DNA of 19,925 nucleotides from assembly GCF_946478835.1 (NCBI RefSeq), contig NZ_CAMLDV010000057.1, positions 1 to 19,925 on the forward strand. The letters are read 5' to 3'. The first letter of the stretch is position 1. Every line of letters begins with the position of its first letter. Position numbers and translations under genes: made by a program. The notes beneath the pieces are model-generated. The model made no database searches. It saw only the letters and a program-made list of their open reading frames with translations, and was not told the DNA's origin. The DNA is from an uncultured Bdellovibrio sp. GTDB taxonomy: Bacteria; Bdellovibrionota; Bdellovibrionia; Bdellovibrionales; Bdellovibrionaceae. Below, one piece after another: positions 1 through 7,301 of this stretch.

Positions 1-2
1 AC

Positions 3-647
3 GACTATGAAATTGCACGTCACGTAACTGACGGTTTAATCAACACGGGCGCAACAGTTGATGCTGAACCAAATGGGCTCAGAGCCTTTGAGAAAGCAAC
101 AAGCTCTCACTACGATGCTATTGTTTTGGATTTATCTTTACCTGATATGGACGGATACACCTTTGCCCAGTCTTTAAGAGAGAAGGGGATGAATACTCCT
201 ATTCTCATCTTAAGTGCCTATCAAAATTTGGAAGACAAGCTGAAGGGTTTTAGTACAGGTTGTGACGATTACCTTTGCAAACCGTTTTCAATGGCGGAGC
301 TGCAAATTCGTACAAAAAATTTAGTAAGAAGATCACAAGGAACCAGAGAATCTGTGCGCCTTGGTTTTAAAGACTTGCAAATCAATCGTTTAAAAAGACA
401 AGTCACGCGCGCTGGAAAAATAATTGATTTGCAGGATCGTGAATTTCGTCTTTTAAATTTATTTGTGTCTAACCCTGAAAAAGTGATTAGCAAGCAAATG
501 ATTCTTAAAGAAGTGTGGAATTATGATTTCGATCCTCAAACAAATGTTGTAGACGTTCTTGTTTGCAGACTCAGAGCGAAAATCGAAAAAGATTTCCCGA
601 CGGCTTTGATTTATACCGTTAGAAACTTCGGTTATATTCTTAAGTAA
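3..647 (+). CDS. OmpR-family response regulator, 5'-truncated
   Basis: The reading frame is open from base 3, so the gene begins before the window and its start codon is not visible. What remains is most of a CheY-like receiver followed by an OmpR/PhoB winged helix. The receiver shows the phospho-acceptor region VLDLSLPDMDG (Asp of LDL), the switch Ser in ILSAY and the conserved Lys in CKPFS. The C-terminal half shows DREFRLLNLF, VWNYDFDPQTNVVDVLVCRLRAKI and the closing wing NFGYIL typical of this family. It should act as a cytoplasmic DNA-binding regulator phosphorylated by a sensor histidine kinase. No kinase gene follows, so the partner is either upstream of the window or elsewhere. No terminator is obvious after the stop. 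Confidence 0.93.
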   Translation, partial: DYEIARHVTDGLINTGATVDAEPNGLRAFEKATSSHYDAIVLDLSLPDMDGYTFAQSLREKGMNTPILILSAYQNLEDKLKGFSTGCDDYLCKPFSMAELQIRTKNLVRRSQGTRESVRLGFKDLQINRLKRQVTRAGKIIDLQDREFRLLNLFVSNPEKVISKQMILKEVWNYDFDPQTNVVDVLVCRLRAKIEKDFPTALIYTVRNFGYILK

Positions 648-737
648 AACGCATATTACAGGAAAAAAACGAGCTTAAATAAAACACGCGTGCTAAAAAA
701 TGACTTCTTAAAACAATCCCCCTCCAGGAGAATAATA

Positions 738-1148
738 ATGAAGTCTATTTTGGTAGCGTGTTTTTGCTTTTGTACTGCTTTTGGTTCTGCTGTTTCGGCG
801 CAAGCGTATGAGGAAGATGCTGTCATTTTCATTCGTTGCACGATGAGAACTACTGTTGACGGAGAATCCAGACAAAGTCTTTTACCGCCACTCATTTTAA
901 ACTTCGAACCTGTCTCTGAAGAAGTGCAAACAATGGCCGAAGCGAATGGTCTTAGTTTTGGCTTCTCAGTGCCGTATTCAGTGGATGCCCCGCTGGTCGC
1001 TTTGCATGTGGTTTCACCAACGGAACACACAGTGATTACCCGTGAAGTGCCGTCTCGTGGACACAGTCTTGTTGGCTATTCAACGGTAGATAGTGCAGGA
1101 GGAGTGACGTCCTTGAGTTGTCAAATCGGCACTCTTATTTCGAAATAA
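738..1148 (+). CDS. small secreted protein of unknown function
   Basis: I chose the ATG at 738 because an AGGAG ribosome-binding site lies seven bases upstream and the protein then begins with a clean signal peptide (MKSILVACFCFCTAFGSAVS, with likely cleavage after AQA). An in-frame upstream start at 690 would place a polar segment before the signal and is rejected. The mature part is about 113 residues, mostly predicted beta-type sequence, with two cysteines (IRCTMR and SLSCQIG) that could form a disulfide. I recognise no domain. It probably acts in the periplasm or outside the cell. The gene ends two bases before the end of the convergent NADAR gene, with no terminator between them. Confidence 0.75.
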   Translation: MKSILVACFCFCTAFGSAVSAQAYEEDAVIFIRCTMRTTVDGESRQSLLPPLILNFEPVSEEVQTMAEANGLSFGFSVPYSVDAPLVALHVVSPTEHTVITREVPSRGHSLVGYSTVDSAGGVTSLSCQIGTLISK

Positions 1149-1150
1149 GG

Positions 1151-1711
1151 TCAAAGCGGAGTCGATTTTTGCAGGGCCGAACGGATTTTTTCGAGAAGAA
1201 GACCGAGTTTGTTTTTCCCTGTGCGATCTCCACAATCACCCCAGTAGCAATCATTTTTTGTATGTTCGTAAAGGCGGGCGGAGCCAGTTGAAAGCAAAAG
1301 CTCCGCAAGCTCTGGATATCTTGTGAATTTATCCCAGACGGCTTTTTCCATGAATTCATCTTTACGTTGTTCCCAGTCAGATCTTTTTTCGATGTTCTTA
1401 TCACGTCCTCGAAGGGCTGCTTCCATTGGAGTCGGCGCACTTTGCACCCACTTTTGCAGTTCGATGTTTTCATATTTGTGAGCTTGATAGTAGTGCTCAC
1501 TTGTTGGCCACCATTCGCCGTCGACAAAAACCGGGAACAGCGCAAAGTTTGAGAACTCTCCATAAGGGTCTTTCGTCGAATAAAAATCTAAAACGGCTTC
1601 TTGATACGGAACGGCCGCCGTTTTTGGAAAACTATTATAATGAGAAGCCCCTTTGTGTGAACAAGATGCACTAAGAACTAAAATGATCCAGAGCCCGAAC
1701 AGATTTTTCAT
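1151..1711 (-). CDS. NADAR/YbiA-like domain protein with lipoprotein-type signal
   Basis: This 186-residue protein has two parts. Residues 1-17 form a short hydrophobic leader ending LSASC, a fair though non-canonical lipobox with Cys17. Residues 40-181 match the NADAR (DUF1768, YbiA/RibX) fold: DFYSTKDPYGEFSNF, WWPTSEHYYQAHKY (containing the conserved Glu), NDCYWGDCGD and NKLGLLLEKIR. Known family members are cytoplasmic N-glycosidases acting on riboflavin-pathway intermediates or removing ADP-ribose from guanine. Here no other ATG lies before the domain, so the leader appears genuine, which would place the enzyme in the envelope. It is the last gene of a GNAT/DJ-1/NADAR run, 12 bp after the DJ-1 gene. 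Its own ribosome-binding site is weak, consistent with translation in an operon. Domain identity is firm; export is inferred. Confidence 0.88.
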   Translation of the reverse strand: MKNLFGLWIILVLSASCSHKGASHYNSFPKTAAVPYQEAVLDFYSTKDPYGEFSNFALFPVFVDGEWWPTSEHYYQAHKYENIELQKWVQSAPTPMEAALRGRDKNIEKRSDWEQRKDEFMEKAVWDKFTRYPELAELLLSTGSARLYEHTKNDCYWGDCGDRTGKNKLGLLLEKIRSALQKSTPL

Positions 1712-1723
1712 AAATCTGTTATT

Positions 1724-2293
1724 TCAAAATTGATCCTCAAGATCAAGGGGCTTTACCGACTGATAAACTTTAAGAGCTGCGTCAGGTCCCAAAAGACTTT
1801 CTATCAGCCAGAATGAAAGCTTATCGCTGGAGAGGCATCGTGCTCCCGTTGCGATCCGTCCTTCAGAAACAAAGGATTTTTTAATAGGATGAGTTCCCAT
1901 CTCTTTTAGCTTTTCAAAGTGTGTAGGGTAGGTTGTTGCGTCTTTATCATTTAAGTGGCCAAGGGCCGCCAAGATCAGAGTTCCGGAATCAACGGCGGCA
2001 ATATACTGTTTGCTGGGGTTCAAATCAAACTGTGAAAGAAAATCGGGGTCGTTGCAAAGATCTTTAAGTATATTTCCGCTGCAAAAGAAAACTCCGTCGC
2101 ACTCTTTTGCATGAAAATAGGGTTGTGTTGGTTGAAGCGGCAGCTTTGTGGCCGAGTGCAGAGTTTTGTTGGCAAGAACTTCAACCGTCCAGTTATTCGC
2201 AAGTCCCAAGATGCGGACTCGGTTTAATAAGTCCCACGGAAGATAAAAGTCGATATCTGAAAAACCATCGACGACGACAATACCTATTTTCAT
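1724..2293 (-). CDS. DJ-1/PfpI-like protein lacking the catalytic cysteine
   Basis: The 189-residue protein has the ThiJ/DJ-1/PfpI layout. The N-terminus MKIGIVVVDGFSDIDF contains the acidic position of the family. The strand DGVFF follows, then the nucleophile-elbow region IAAVDSGTLILAALGHL, then the conserved ATTYPTHFEKLKEMG. In relatives the elbow reads AVCTG or AVCSG, but here the codon is GAT and residue 102 is Asp, so the usual nucleophilic Cys is missing. Hydrolase, glyoxalase or deglycase chemistry by the normal mechanism is therefore unlikely; a sensor or binding role is possible. The ATG overlaps the stop of the upstream GNAT gene by four bases (ATGA), and a GGAG site sits five bases before it. 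Confidence 0.87.
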   Translation of the reverse strand: MKIGIVVVDGFSDIDFYLPWDLLNRVRILGLANNWTVEVLANKTLHSATKLPLQPTQPYFHAKECDGVFFCSGNILKDLCNDPDFLSQFDLNPSKQYIAAVDSGTLILAALGHLNDKDATTYPTHFEKLKEMGTHPIKKSFVSEGRIATGARCLSSDKLSFWLIESLLGPDAALKVYQSVKPLDLEDQF

Positions 2294-2712
2294 TTTGGCT
2301 CCGTGTAAATATTCGGTTTAATAATTTCCATATAGCGATCCGGCGTGCTCAACTCGCGAAATCCAAACTGTTTATATAGACCGTGGGCATCGCGGGTGAC
2401 CAAAGTAAAACGTCGAAGGCCTTGCAGGTCAGGATGTTTCATAATGGTTGTAAGCATTTTTTTTGAAAGCCCCTTTTGGCGATGAGCTTCTAGTATGTAG
2501 ACATCACATAGGTATGCAAAGGTGGCCTTGTCGGTGATCACGCGGGCGAAGCCGACTTGTTCTTTATTGTAGTAAACTCCAAAACAAAGAGATTCCTCAA
2601 TGGAACGCTCAATAAGAGCTTTTGGAATACCCATAGCCCAGTAGCAGGTGCTGAGGAATTGATGGATAGCCGCTAGATTAAGCAAGTTCTTGTCATCTGA
2701 GATTGCATACAT
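2290..2712 (-). CDS. GNAT-family N-acetyltransferase
   Basis: A complete, 140-residue single-domain GNAT protein. The acetyl-CoA-binding motif A is visible as LCDVYILEAHRQKGLSKKM (RQKGLS at 78-83, the Q/R-x-x-G-x-A/G signature). Motif B ends with GLYKQFGF at 111-118, the typical Tyr/Phe-rich C-terminal part. Motifs of this type are common in small-molecule and antibiotic acetyltransferases, but the substrate cannot be read from sequence. It is the first gene of the GNAT, DJ-1-like, NADAR operon and is divergent from the MocR regulator, with 78 bp between the two start codons. This makes regulation by that MocR protein plausible. An AAAGGA site lies about eight bases before the ATG. Confidence 0.92.
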   Translation of the reverse strand: MYAISDDKNLLNLAAIHQFLSTCYWAMGIPKALIERSIEESLCFGVYYNKEQVGFARVITDKATFAYLCDVYILEAHRQKGLSKKMLTTIMKHPDLQGLRRFTLVTRDAHGLYKQFGFRELSTPDRYMEIIKPNIYTEPK

Positions 2713-2761
2713 ATCGAAATCCTTTAGTAGTTTTATACTTGGAATGTGGTATAACTAAAAG

Positions 2762-2792
2762 GACCAGATTTAATAAAGTGAGTCGACCAGAT
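2762..2792 (+). promoter_or_regulatory. candidate MocR operator: two direct repeats
   Basis: GACCAGAT occurs exactly at 2762-2769 and again at 2785-2792, 23 bp apart, or about two helical turns. The second copy overlaps the start codon of the MocR gene. MocR-type regulators are known to bind direct repeats near their own promoters, so these may be the sites for autoregulation and for control of the divergent GNAT operon. Just upstream, TAGTTTTATAC and GTATAACTA (2727-2758) form an imperfect inverted repeat that includes AT-rich sequences usable as -10 elements in either direction. The repeats are seen directly; the operator role is inferred. Confidence 0.4.
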
Positions 2793-4224
2793 GCGGGAAC
2801 TTCTAATTACGCTCGATAAGACAAAAAAACAAAAATACCAAGCTTTGGCAGAAGGTTTGCGTCTTTCTATTAAGCAAGGCAAAGTGAGGCCTGGCGAACG
2901 TTTGCCTTCAAGTCGGGATCTTGCGCGAATTTTTAAAATGCATCGGCATACAGTGATGACAGCGCTGGCTGAGTTGGAGGCCGAGGGCTGGATTGTCTCA
3001 AAGACCAAGCGCTACTACCAGGTGACAGAAACTTTGCCGGATACATTCCTTCGTTCTCGCCCGTCTTTGCAATCTTTTGCTCTGCCTAGGCAGGCAATCA
3101 AGGTGGTCCGATCGGCTCCCGATTTGGATTTTGTTCCTGTCAACTCCTTTAAACATTCATTTCCCAGCGGTTTTCCAGATGTGCGGCTTTTTCCTATGAA
3201 GGAATTTAAATCTTTGATGAGTGATGCACTCACGGCCAAAGGCGTTCTTAATTATGGAGATCCGGCAGGGTATCCGATGTTGCTAAAAGAAATCAAAGAC
3301 TACCTACGCCGCGTCCGCAATGTAGATGGACGGGAAGTGATTGTAACTAACGGTTCACAAGAAGCTTTGTTTTTCTTAGCCCAAGCACTTATTGCTCCAG
3401 GAGATAAAATTGCCGTGGAGGCTTTGGGGTATCCGCCGGCGTTGTCTACCTTCCAGTATGCGGGCGGAAAACTAGTTCCTATCACTGTGGATAAGGAGGG
3501 ACTTTGTGTTGATGAATTGGAGGAAAAACTAAAAAAACAAAAGATAAAATTTTTGTATCTGACTCCATTGCATCAATATCCAACGACGGTCACATTGTCG
3601 GCAGAACGCCGTCTTAAGCTTTATGAATTAGCGTTAAAATATGGAATGCTGATTATAGAGGACGACTATGACCATGAATTTCATTTTGTAAGCCAACCGG
3701 TGGCTCCGTTGGCTAGCTTTGATCCCGCAGGAATTGTTCTTTACATTTCTACGTTTTCAAAAATTTTATTTCCGTCGGCTCGCGTCGGGTTTATGGCTGT
3801 CCCAGAAATTTTTGGCAAAGAGATTGCCAAACTAAAACGAATTTCTTCAAGACAAAATGAACAGATTCTTCAGGTTGCCATCGCTCTTTGGATGAAGTCA
3901 GGGGGGTTTGAAAAGCATCTGCGTAAAATGAGAAGAATTTACGAAGAAAGAAAAAAAGCCATGATTGAAGATCTTCAGCGCTGGCAGAAATTGTATCCGC
4001 GGATTTCATGGGCAGAGCCTGATGGTGGCATGGCTTTATGGTTGGAATTAAGTGTGAATACGACAAGATTTGCGCAAAAAATGAAATCAAAATCCATTCT
4101 GGTCGCTCCGGAGCAATCGTACAGAGTCGATGGAAAATCAGGAACTCATGTCAGACTTGGTTTTTCAGGATTTTCACCTGAAGAAAATCGCGCTTCCTTA
4201 AAGGCGCTCTTTACAGCAGAATAG
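2791..4224 (+). CDS. MocR-type transcriptional regulator (GntR wHTH fused to aminotransferase fold)
   Basis: At 477 residues this has the normal MocR length. Residues 10-78 are a GntR winged helix (LRLSIKQGKVRPGERLPSSR, then HTVMTALAELEAEGWI). Residues 115-475 form a class I aminotransferase domain that holds PLP: NGSQEALFFLAQAL, TPLHQYPTTVTLS, IIEDDYDHEF (the Asp contacting PLP) and STFSKILFPSARVGF, where Lys324 is the expected Schiff-base lysine. All key PLP residues are present, so it should sense PLP or an amino compound. It is divergent from the GNAT operon and 16 bp ahead of mgsA, which it probably shares a transcript with. Members of this family (PdxR, GabR, TauR) usually control adjacent genes. 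Which ligand it senses is unknown. Confidence 0.94.
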   Translation: MRELLITLDKTKKQKYQALAEGLRLSIKQGKVRPGERLPSSRDLARIFKMHRHTVMTALAELEAEGWIVSKTKRYYQVTETLPDTFLRSRPSLQSFALPRQAIKVVRSAPDLDFVPVNSFKHSFPSGFPDVRLFPMKEFKSLMSDALTAKGVLNYGDPAGYPMLLKEIKDYLRRVRNVDGREVIVTNGSQEALFFLAQALIAPGDKIAVEALGYPPALSTFQYAGGKLVPITVDKEGLCVDELEEKLKKQKIKFLYLTPLHQYPTTVTLSAERRLKLYELALKYGMLIIEDDYDHEFHFVSQPVAPLASFDPAGIVLYISTFSKILFPSARVGFMAVPEIFGKEIAKLKRISSRQNEQILQVAIALWMKSGGFEKHLRKMRRIYEERKKAMIEDLQRWQKLYPRISWAEPDGGMALWLELSVNTTRFAQKMKSKSILVAPEQSYRVDGKSGTHVRLGFSGFSPEENRASLKALFTAE

Positions 4225-4240
4225 GTAAAGTGAGGTTTTG

Positions 4241-4645
4241 ATGCGAAAGTCTAAAAAAACAGTGGCTCTGATTGCGCACGATGGAAAAAAGGCCGAGATG
4301 ATCGCCTTTATAAAAGACAACTTGGAATTCTTTAAAGCTTTCGATCTTGTAGCGACGGCTACGACGGGAAAGCATGTGCAGATGACGGGACTTAAAGTGA
4401 AAAGGTATCTTTCTGGACCCTTAGGTGGTGATGCTCAGATAGCTGCACTCGTGGCCACTGGAAAATGTCAGGCTGTGATTTTTATGCGAGATCCTTTGGG
4501 GATGCATCCTCATGATCCGGATATTTCTTCGTTACTCAGAATTTGTGATGTGCACGATGTGCCGTTAGCAACCAATCCTTCCACGGCTCAATTGATCGTG
4601 AAAGGTCTTGCAAAAAACCTTCTTCAGAAAAACGGAGCTTCTTAA
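4241..4645 (+). CDS. mgsA: methylglyoxal synthase
   Basis: The 134-residue enzyme converts dihydroxyacetone phosphate to methylglyoxal and phosphate in the cytoplasm, a bypass that relieves sugar-phosphate accumulation. Family hallmarks are all present: VALIAHDGKK near the N-terminus (Asp14), SGPLGGDAQI with catalytic Asp64 (equivalent to Asp71 in E. coli), MRDPLGMHPHDPDISSLLR (Asp84, His91, Asp94) and ATNPSTAQLI. The ATG at 4241 is chosen because GTGAGG sits just upstream; a TTG one codon earlier is the alternative. It is slightly shorter than the E. coli protein, mainly at the N-terminus and C-terminal tail. Placement directly behind a MocR gene is unusual in my experience, and the terminator follows at once. 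Confidence 0.95.
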   Translation: MRKSKKTVALIAHDGKKAEMIAFIKDNLEFFKAFDLVATATTGKHVQMTGLKVKRYLSGPLGGDAQIAALVATGKCQAVIFMRDPLGMHPHDPDISSLLRICDVHDVPLATNPSTAQLIVKGLAKNLLQKNGAS

Positions 4646-4650
4646 AATAA

Positions 4651-4678
4651 AAGTCCCGGTGTGAACCGGGACTTTTTT
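4651..4678. terminator. bidirectional Rho-independent terminator
   Basis: A perfect 10-bp stem (AAGTCCCGGT at 4651-4660 and its complement at 4665-4674) with a GTGA loop is followed by a T run on the plus strand and, read the other way, by TTTTATTTT on the minus strand. It should stop mgsA transcripts and also those of the convergent DUF4142 gene. Confidence 0.93.
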
Positions 4679-4697
4679 CTCTTCAAGAGGAATTCGC

Positions 4698-5213
4698 TTA
4701 CTTAGTCAGAGTCGCTTCTACTTCTTTGGCCTTTGCAAGATGTTGCTCCACGTGAGTCTTGGTTTCATTCAAGAAGTTCTTAAACTGAGGATTCTGTGCT
4801 TGTGGGATGTACTTTTGTTCAAGGTCCGTTAAAAGCTGTTGGTGCATATTGATTTGGTTTTGAATGTAAGCCAAATCGAAATCTTTGCCTTTCTTTTTCT
4901 TAAGATCAGAGAGCTTTTCTTTGGCTTCCTTTTTCAGATCTTTCGCAGTGTCGTTGGATTTTGTGCTGATCTTTTCATCCTTGGTGATTTTCTTACCTTC
5001 TTTTTTATTTTCTTCATGCTCTGAAACCATGTGTTCGGCAAAGTCTTTCACGGTTTTATCTGCCGCTTTGGATTTTGCAACTTTGCCGGCGTCAATCTCT
5101 GCTTCATTGGCAGTCATAAGAACTTCGGCGATCTCCGAATCGGATAAAGCCCACGCGTGAACAGCAGAAAACATAATAACCAATGATGCTAAAATAGCTC
5201 TAAATAAATTCAT
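4698..5213 (-). CDS. secreted DUF4142 family protein
   Basis: I place the start at the ATG ending at 5213, which has AAGGAG seven bases upstream and gives 171 residues with a good signal peptide (MNLFRAILASLVIMFSAVHA, cleavage near AWA). A longer frame to 5321 has no such site. The mature protein is Lys/Glu-rich and helical: the first helix region reads IAEVLMTANEAEIDAGKVA, followed by VKDFAEHMVSEHEENKK, a Lys-rich linker, and a second pair with INMHQQLLTDLEQKYIPQA and HVEQHLAKAKEVEATL. This pattern of paired His-containing helices is that of DUF4142, a ferritin-like periplasmic family often found with stress genes. The biochemical role is not established. It lies 65 bp downstream of the DUF6328 gene and may have its own promoter. 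Confidence 0.88.
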   Translation of the reverse strand: MNLFRAILASLVIMFSAVHAWALSDSEIAEVLMTANEAEIDAGKVAKSKAADKTVKDFAEHMVSEHEENKKEGKKITKDEKISTKSNDTAKDLKKEAKEKLSDLKKKKGKDFDLAYIQNQINMHQQLLTDLEQKYIPQAQNPQFKNFLNETKTHVEQHLAKAKEVEATLTK

Positions 5214-5278
5214 AACTTCTCCTTTTGTTGGACAAATCAAAGTTATATTCAGGAATGGCAAAAGCAACTTGTACTTTA

Positions 5279-5743
5279 TCAAGGAAGTTTGCGTCTGATT
5301 AAGAGCGGAAAAATATACCAAGCGGTGATAAATCCAATGAAAAGAAACGCACTCACAATGCCACTGACAACGTAATTTTTAGTGATGACGATTCCGATTA
5401 AAAAAAAATCTATCACACAACCTAGAGCCAGAGGGAAGAGCGAGCTTTTCAGCCACAAATTGCTAAAATGGGTGAAACGTCGGGACGCCGTATGCGGTTC
5501 AGCCAGCCGGTGATAAGCGGCAGGTGAGATCACGAGAATCGCAGATACCGCCGAGCAGGCAATAGCGCCCCAGTGCAGAACTTGTTCGTTGTAATTTAAT
5601 GTAATTGCAAAGCGATCGTTGAAAACGGTGACAAGTTGAAAACCGAACAGCGTCTGAACACCCGGCAAAATCATTCGCGTCTCACTTTCGATGTGCGTGA
5701 TTTCATCCTTCAGATTTTCAGTTTCTGAGTGCTGGTATTTCAA
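5279..5743 (-). CDS. DUF6328-like integral membrane protein
   Basis: A 154-residue membrane protein with a short polar N-terminus containing ESETRMILPGVQTLFGFQL, a signature I associate with DUF6328, and about four hydrophobic segments: around residues 28-45, 57-80 (HWGAIACSAVSAILVIS), 99-120 and 126-150. The function of the family is unknown. The start is a TTG overlapping the stop of the upstream Arg/Ser-rich gene by four bases (TTGA), with a GGGG stretch about nine bases upstream, which implies translational coupling. It is the last gene of the run that begins with the Gfo/Idh/MocA oxidoreductase. Membrane location is clear; the family name is from recollection of the motif. Confidence 0.75.
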   Translation of the reverse strand: MKYQHSETENLKDEITHIESETRMILPGVQTLFGFQLVTVFNDRFAITLNYNEQVLHWGAIACSAVSAILVISPAAYHRLAEPHTASRRFTHFSNLWLKSSLFPLALGCVIDFFLIGIVITKNYVVSGIVSAFLFIGFITAWYIFPLLIRRKLP

Positions 5744-6129
5744 TGTTTTTCCCCACGAGGCGATTCTCGGCGTGCTCGTGGGGATCGGTCTCGGGTGTCG
5801 ACTTTGGTTCGACGTAAAGAGCGCAGAGGTCTTTCTGAGCTTCCGAAACTCATCTCTTCGTGATCTGATGAAGAACGGCGGCCTTGTGTGAAGTACGGAG
5901 CTTCTCGGCCGGTTTGACGGTCGCGACGTGGTCCTTGTGATGTGCGGGGAGAGTGAGAGACGTTGTCTTCCACAGAGCGCAGGTAAGGACCACTGTGACG
6001 GTGAGGTGCCTCAAAGTCATAGTCTTCCGCAAATCCCGGATATTCTGCGAATGGATGGGCGGCGTCTTTTTGACGTGTGCGTTTAGTTGCCGATTTGGAT
6101 TTCTTTTTTCCGCTAAGTTTGGTTGCCAA
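5740..6129 (-). CDS. Arg/Ser-rich disordered hypothetical protein
   Basis: The protein is 129 residues, highly charged and without hydrophobic segments. It starts with a basic run (KLSGKKKSKSATKRTRQK), passes through an aromatic/acidic patch (EYPGFAEDYDFEAPHRHSGP) and ends in Arg/Ser/Pro-rich sequence (RRTKVDTRDRSPRARRESPR). I recognise no domain; it is likely intrinsically disordered and might bind nucleic acid or acidic polymers. The TTG start is supported by AGGAG six bases upstream. It lies 21 bp after the glycosyltransferase gene and overlaps the following membrane-protein gene, so it belongs to that operon. It resembles in style, but not in sequence, the other low-complexity proteins at 9148-10938. 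Confidence 0.72.
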   Translation of the reverse strand: MATKLSGKKKSKSATKRTRQKDAAHPFAEYPGFAEDYDFEAPHRHSGPYLRSVEDNVSHSPRTSQGPRRDRQTGREAPYFTQGRRSSSDHEEMSFGSSERPLRSLRRTKVDTRDRSPRARRESPRGEKH

Positions 6130-6150
6130 GAGACTCTCCTTTTTTAAAGA

Positions 6151-7284
6151 TTAGGATTTAAAAATACTTCGGTTGTTATTATTTGTTTTTTGACTCGCCA
6201 ATTGTTGGGTGAGGGCTTTATTTGCAAGAAGATCAATCTCCAGTTGTGCCATGCTTTTCCAAGTTTCTTCCCAGGACATTTCTTCAAAAAAATGATCGAT
6301 TTTTTGTCGGTGTTCTACATTGTTCTTAAAAGGTAACAAAGACTCCACCTTATGAACGAATTCATCGGGAGTGTGGGCTACTTCGATAAGATGATTTTTC
6401 TTATAAGGTTCCAAGGTGTTAAAGAACGCCATTGAAACAATAGGAAGTCCTGCCGCTAAATATTCAGGAATTCTCATGGGACTTGTGTATTGGGCCAACT
6501 CGGTTTTTCGAAGCGGCAGAATGGCGCAATCCCAGTTGCTTAAGTAAGGCGCTAGTTCGTTATATTTTTTTGCACCTAAATAATGAATATTGTTTTCTAC
6601 AGGAAGGTCGGCGGCACTGATCTGCACAATGGGACCAATTAAAACAAATTGCCACTGTGGTTTTAGAAGAGCCACTTCTTTAAGAAAGCTTAAATCCACG
6701 CGCTCATCGATGATTCCAACAAAGCCGAGCCTGGGAAAATCAATGTGCTTTTGGTCCTCCGGGTCTAGAATAAACTCCCGGGCCTTGCGAAGGCCATTTC
6801 CCTCCGGGGGGACGGGGTTGCCGTTGACAACCAGATCCGCTTTTTTCAGTAAATTCTTTTCCATCTCACCTGTAAAAGAACTCTTTCCTTCGGAATCTAC
6901 CAACGGTTTTACGCAGTCATATACGATAAAGTCCGGGGTTAATCTGTCACTGAAAGCCAATGCTTGGGGATCATAGTACCAGCATGAATAGTTCTCGATA
7001 GAGGCGGAGTTGATCAATCCCAAAAGAAGAACCGTCATGATTTCATGATTCTGTTCTTTGGAAAGAGATTTTGCCAAGTGAGGTGTGACAATGCAGAGCC
7101 TTTCTTCCAGAACATGAAGATCTAAAAATGGATCTTCATGATTTTCATAAGAAAGAGGCTCAACAAAAAATACCCGACGATAACGCGCGTATCGAGTCAT
7201 AAGATGTTGTGGACGTTGAAACTCAGAGTTCCAGCTCACATGGGAAAACACCAAAAGATCGGAGTCTGCACAGAGAATTTTCAT
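6151..7284 (-). CDS. GT-B glycosyltransferase, shortened paralog
   Basis: This 377-residue protein is a GT4-like glycosyltransferase. The start at 7284 has GGAGG five bases upstream; a longer reading from a TTG at 7305 is unlikely. N-terminal domain: LLVFSHVSWNSEFQRPQHLM and RVFFVEPLSY. C-terminal nucleotide-sugar domain: PRLGFVGIIDERVD, WQFVLIGPI, NIHYLGAKKYNELAPYLSNW, then IPEYLAAGLPIVSM. It is clearly a paralog of the gene at 12860-14035, but the linker between the domains is about 18 residues shorter and lacks the segment corresponding to SFPSAIDTTHF. Such enzymes build surface or exported polysaccharides in the cytoplasm. It lies 17 bp after the oxidoreductase gene, so the two probably act in one sugar pathway. 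Acceptor and donor are unknown. Confidence 0.88.
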   Translation of the reverse strand: MKILCADSDLLVFSHVSWNSEFQRPQHLMTRYARYRRVFFVEPLSYENHEDPFLDLHVLEERLCIVTPHLAKSLSKEQNHEIMTVLLLGLINSASIENYSCWYYDPQALAFSDRLTPDFIVYDCVKPLVDSEGKSSFTGEMEKNLLKKADLVVNGNPVPPEGNGLRKAREFILDPEDQKHIDFPRLGFVGIIDERVDLSFLKEVALLKPQWQFVLIGPIVQISAADLPVENNIHYLGAKKYNELAPYLSNWDCAILPLRKTELAQYTSPMRIPEYLAAGLPIVSMAFFNTLEPYKKNHLIEVAHTPDEFVHKVESLLPFKNNVEHRQKIDHFFEEMSWEETWKSMAQLEIDLLANKALTQQLASQKTNNNNRSIFKS

Positions 7285-7301
7285 GGGATCCTCCCTGAGT
7301 C

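Noticed and set aside
656..1030. Minus-strand frame of 124 codons over the secreted protein gene
   Set aside because: No ribosome-binding site; the opposite strand has a clear start site and signal peptide.
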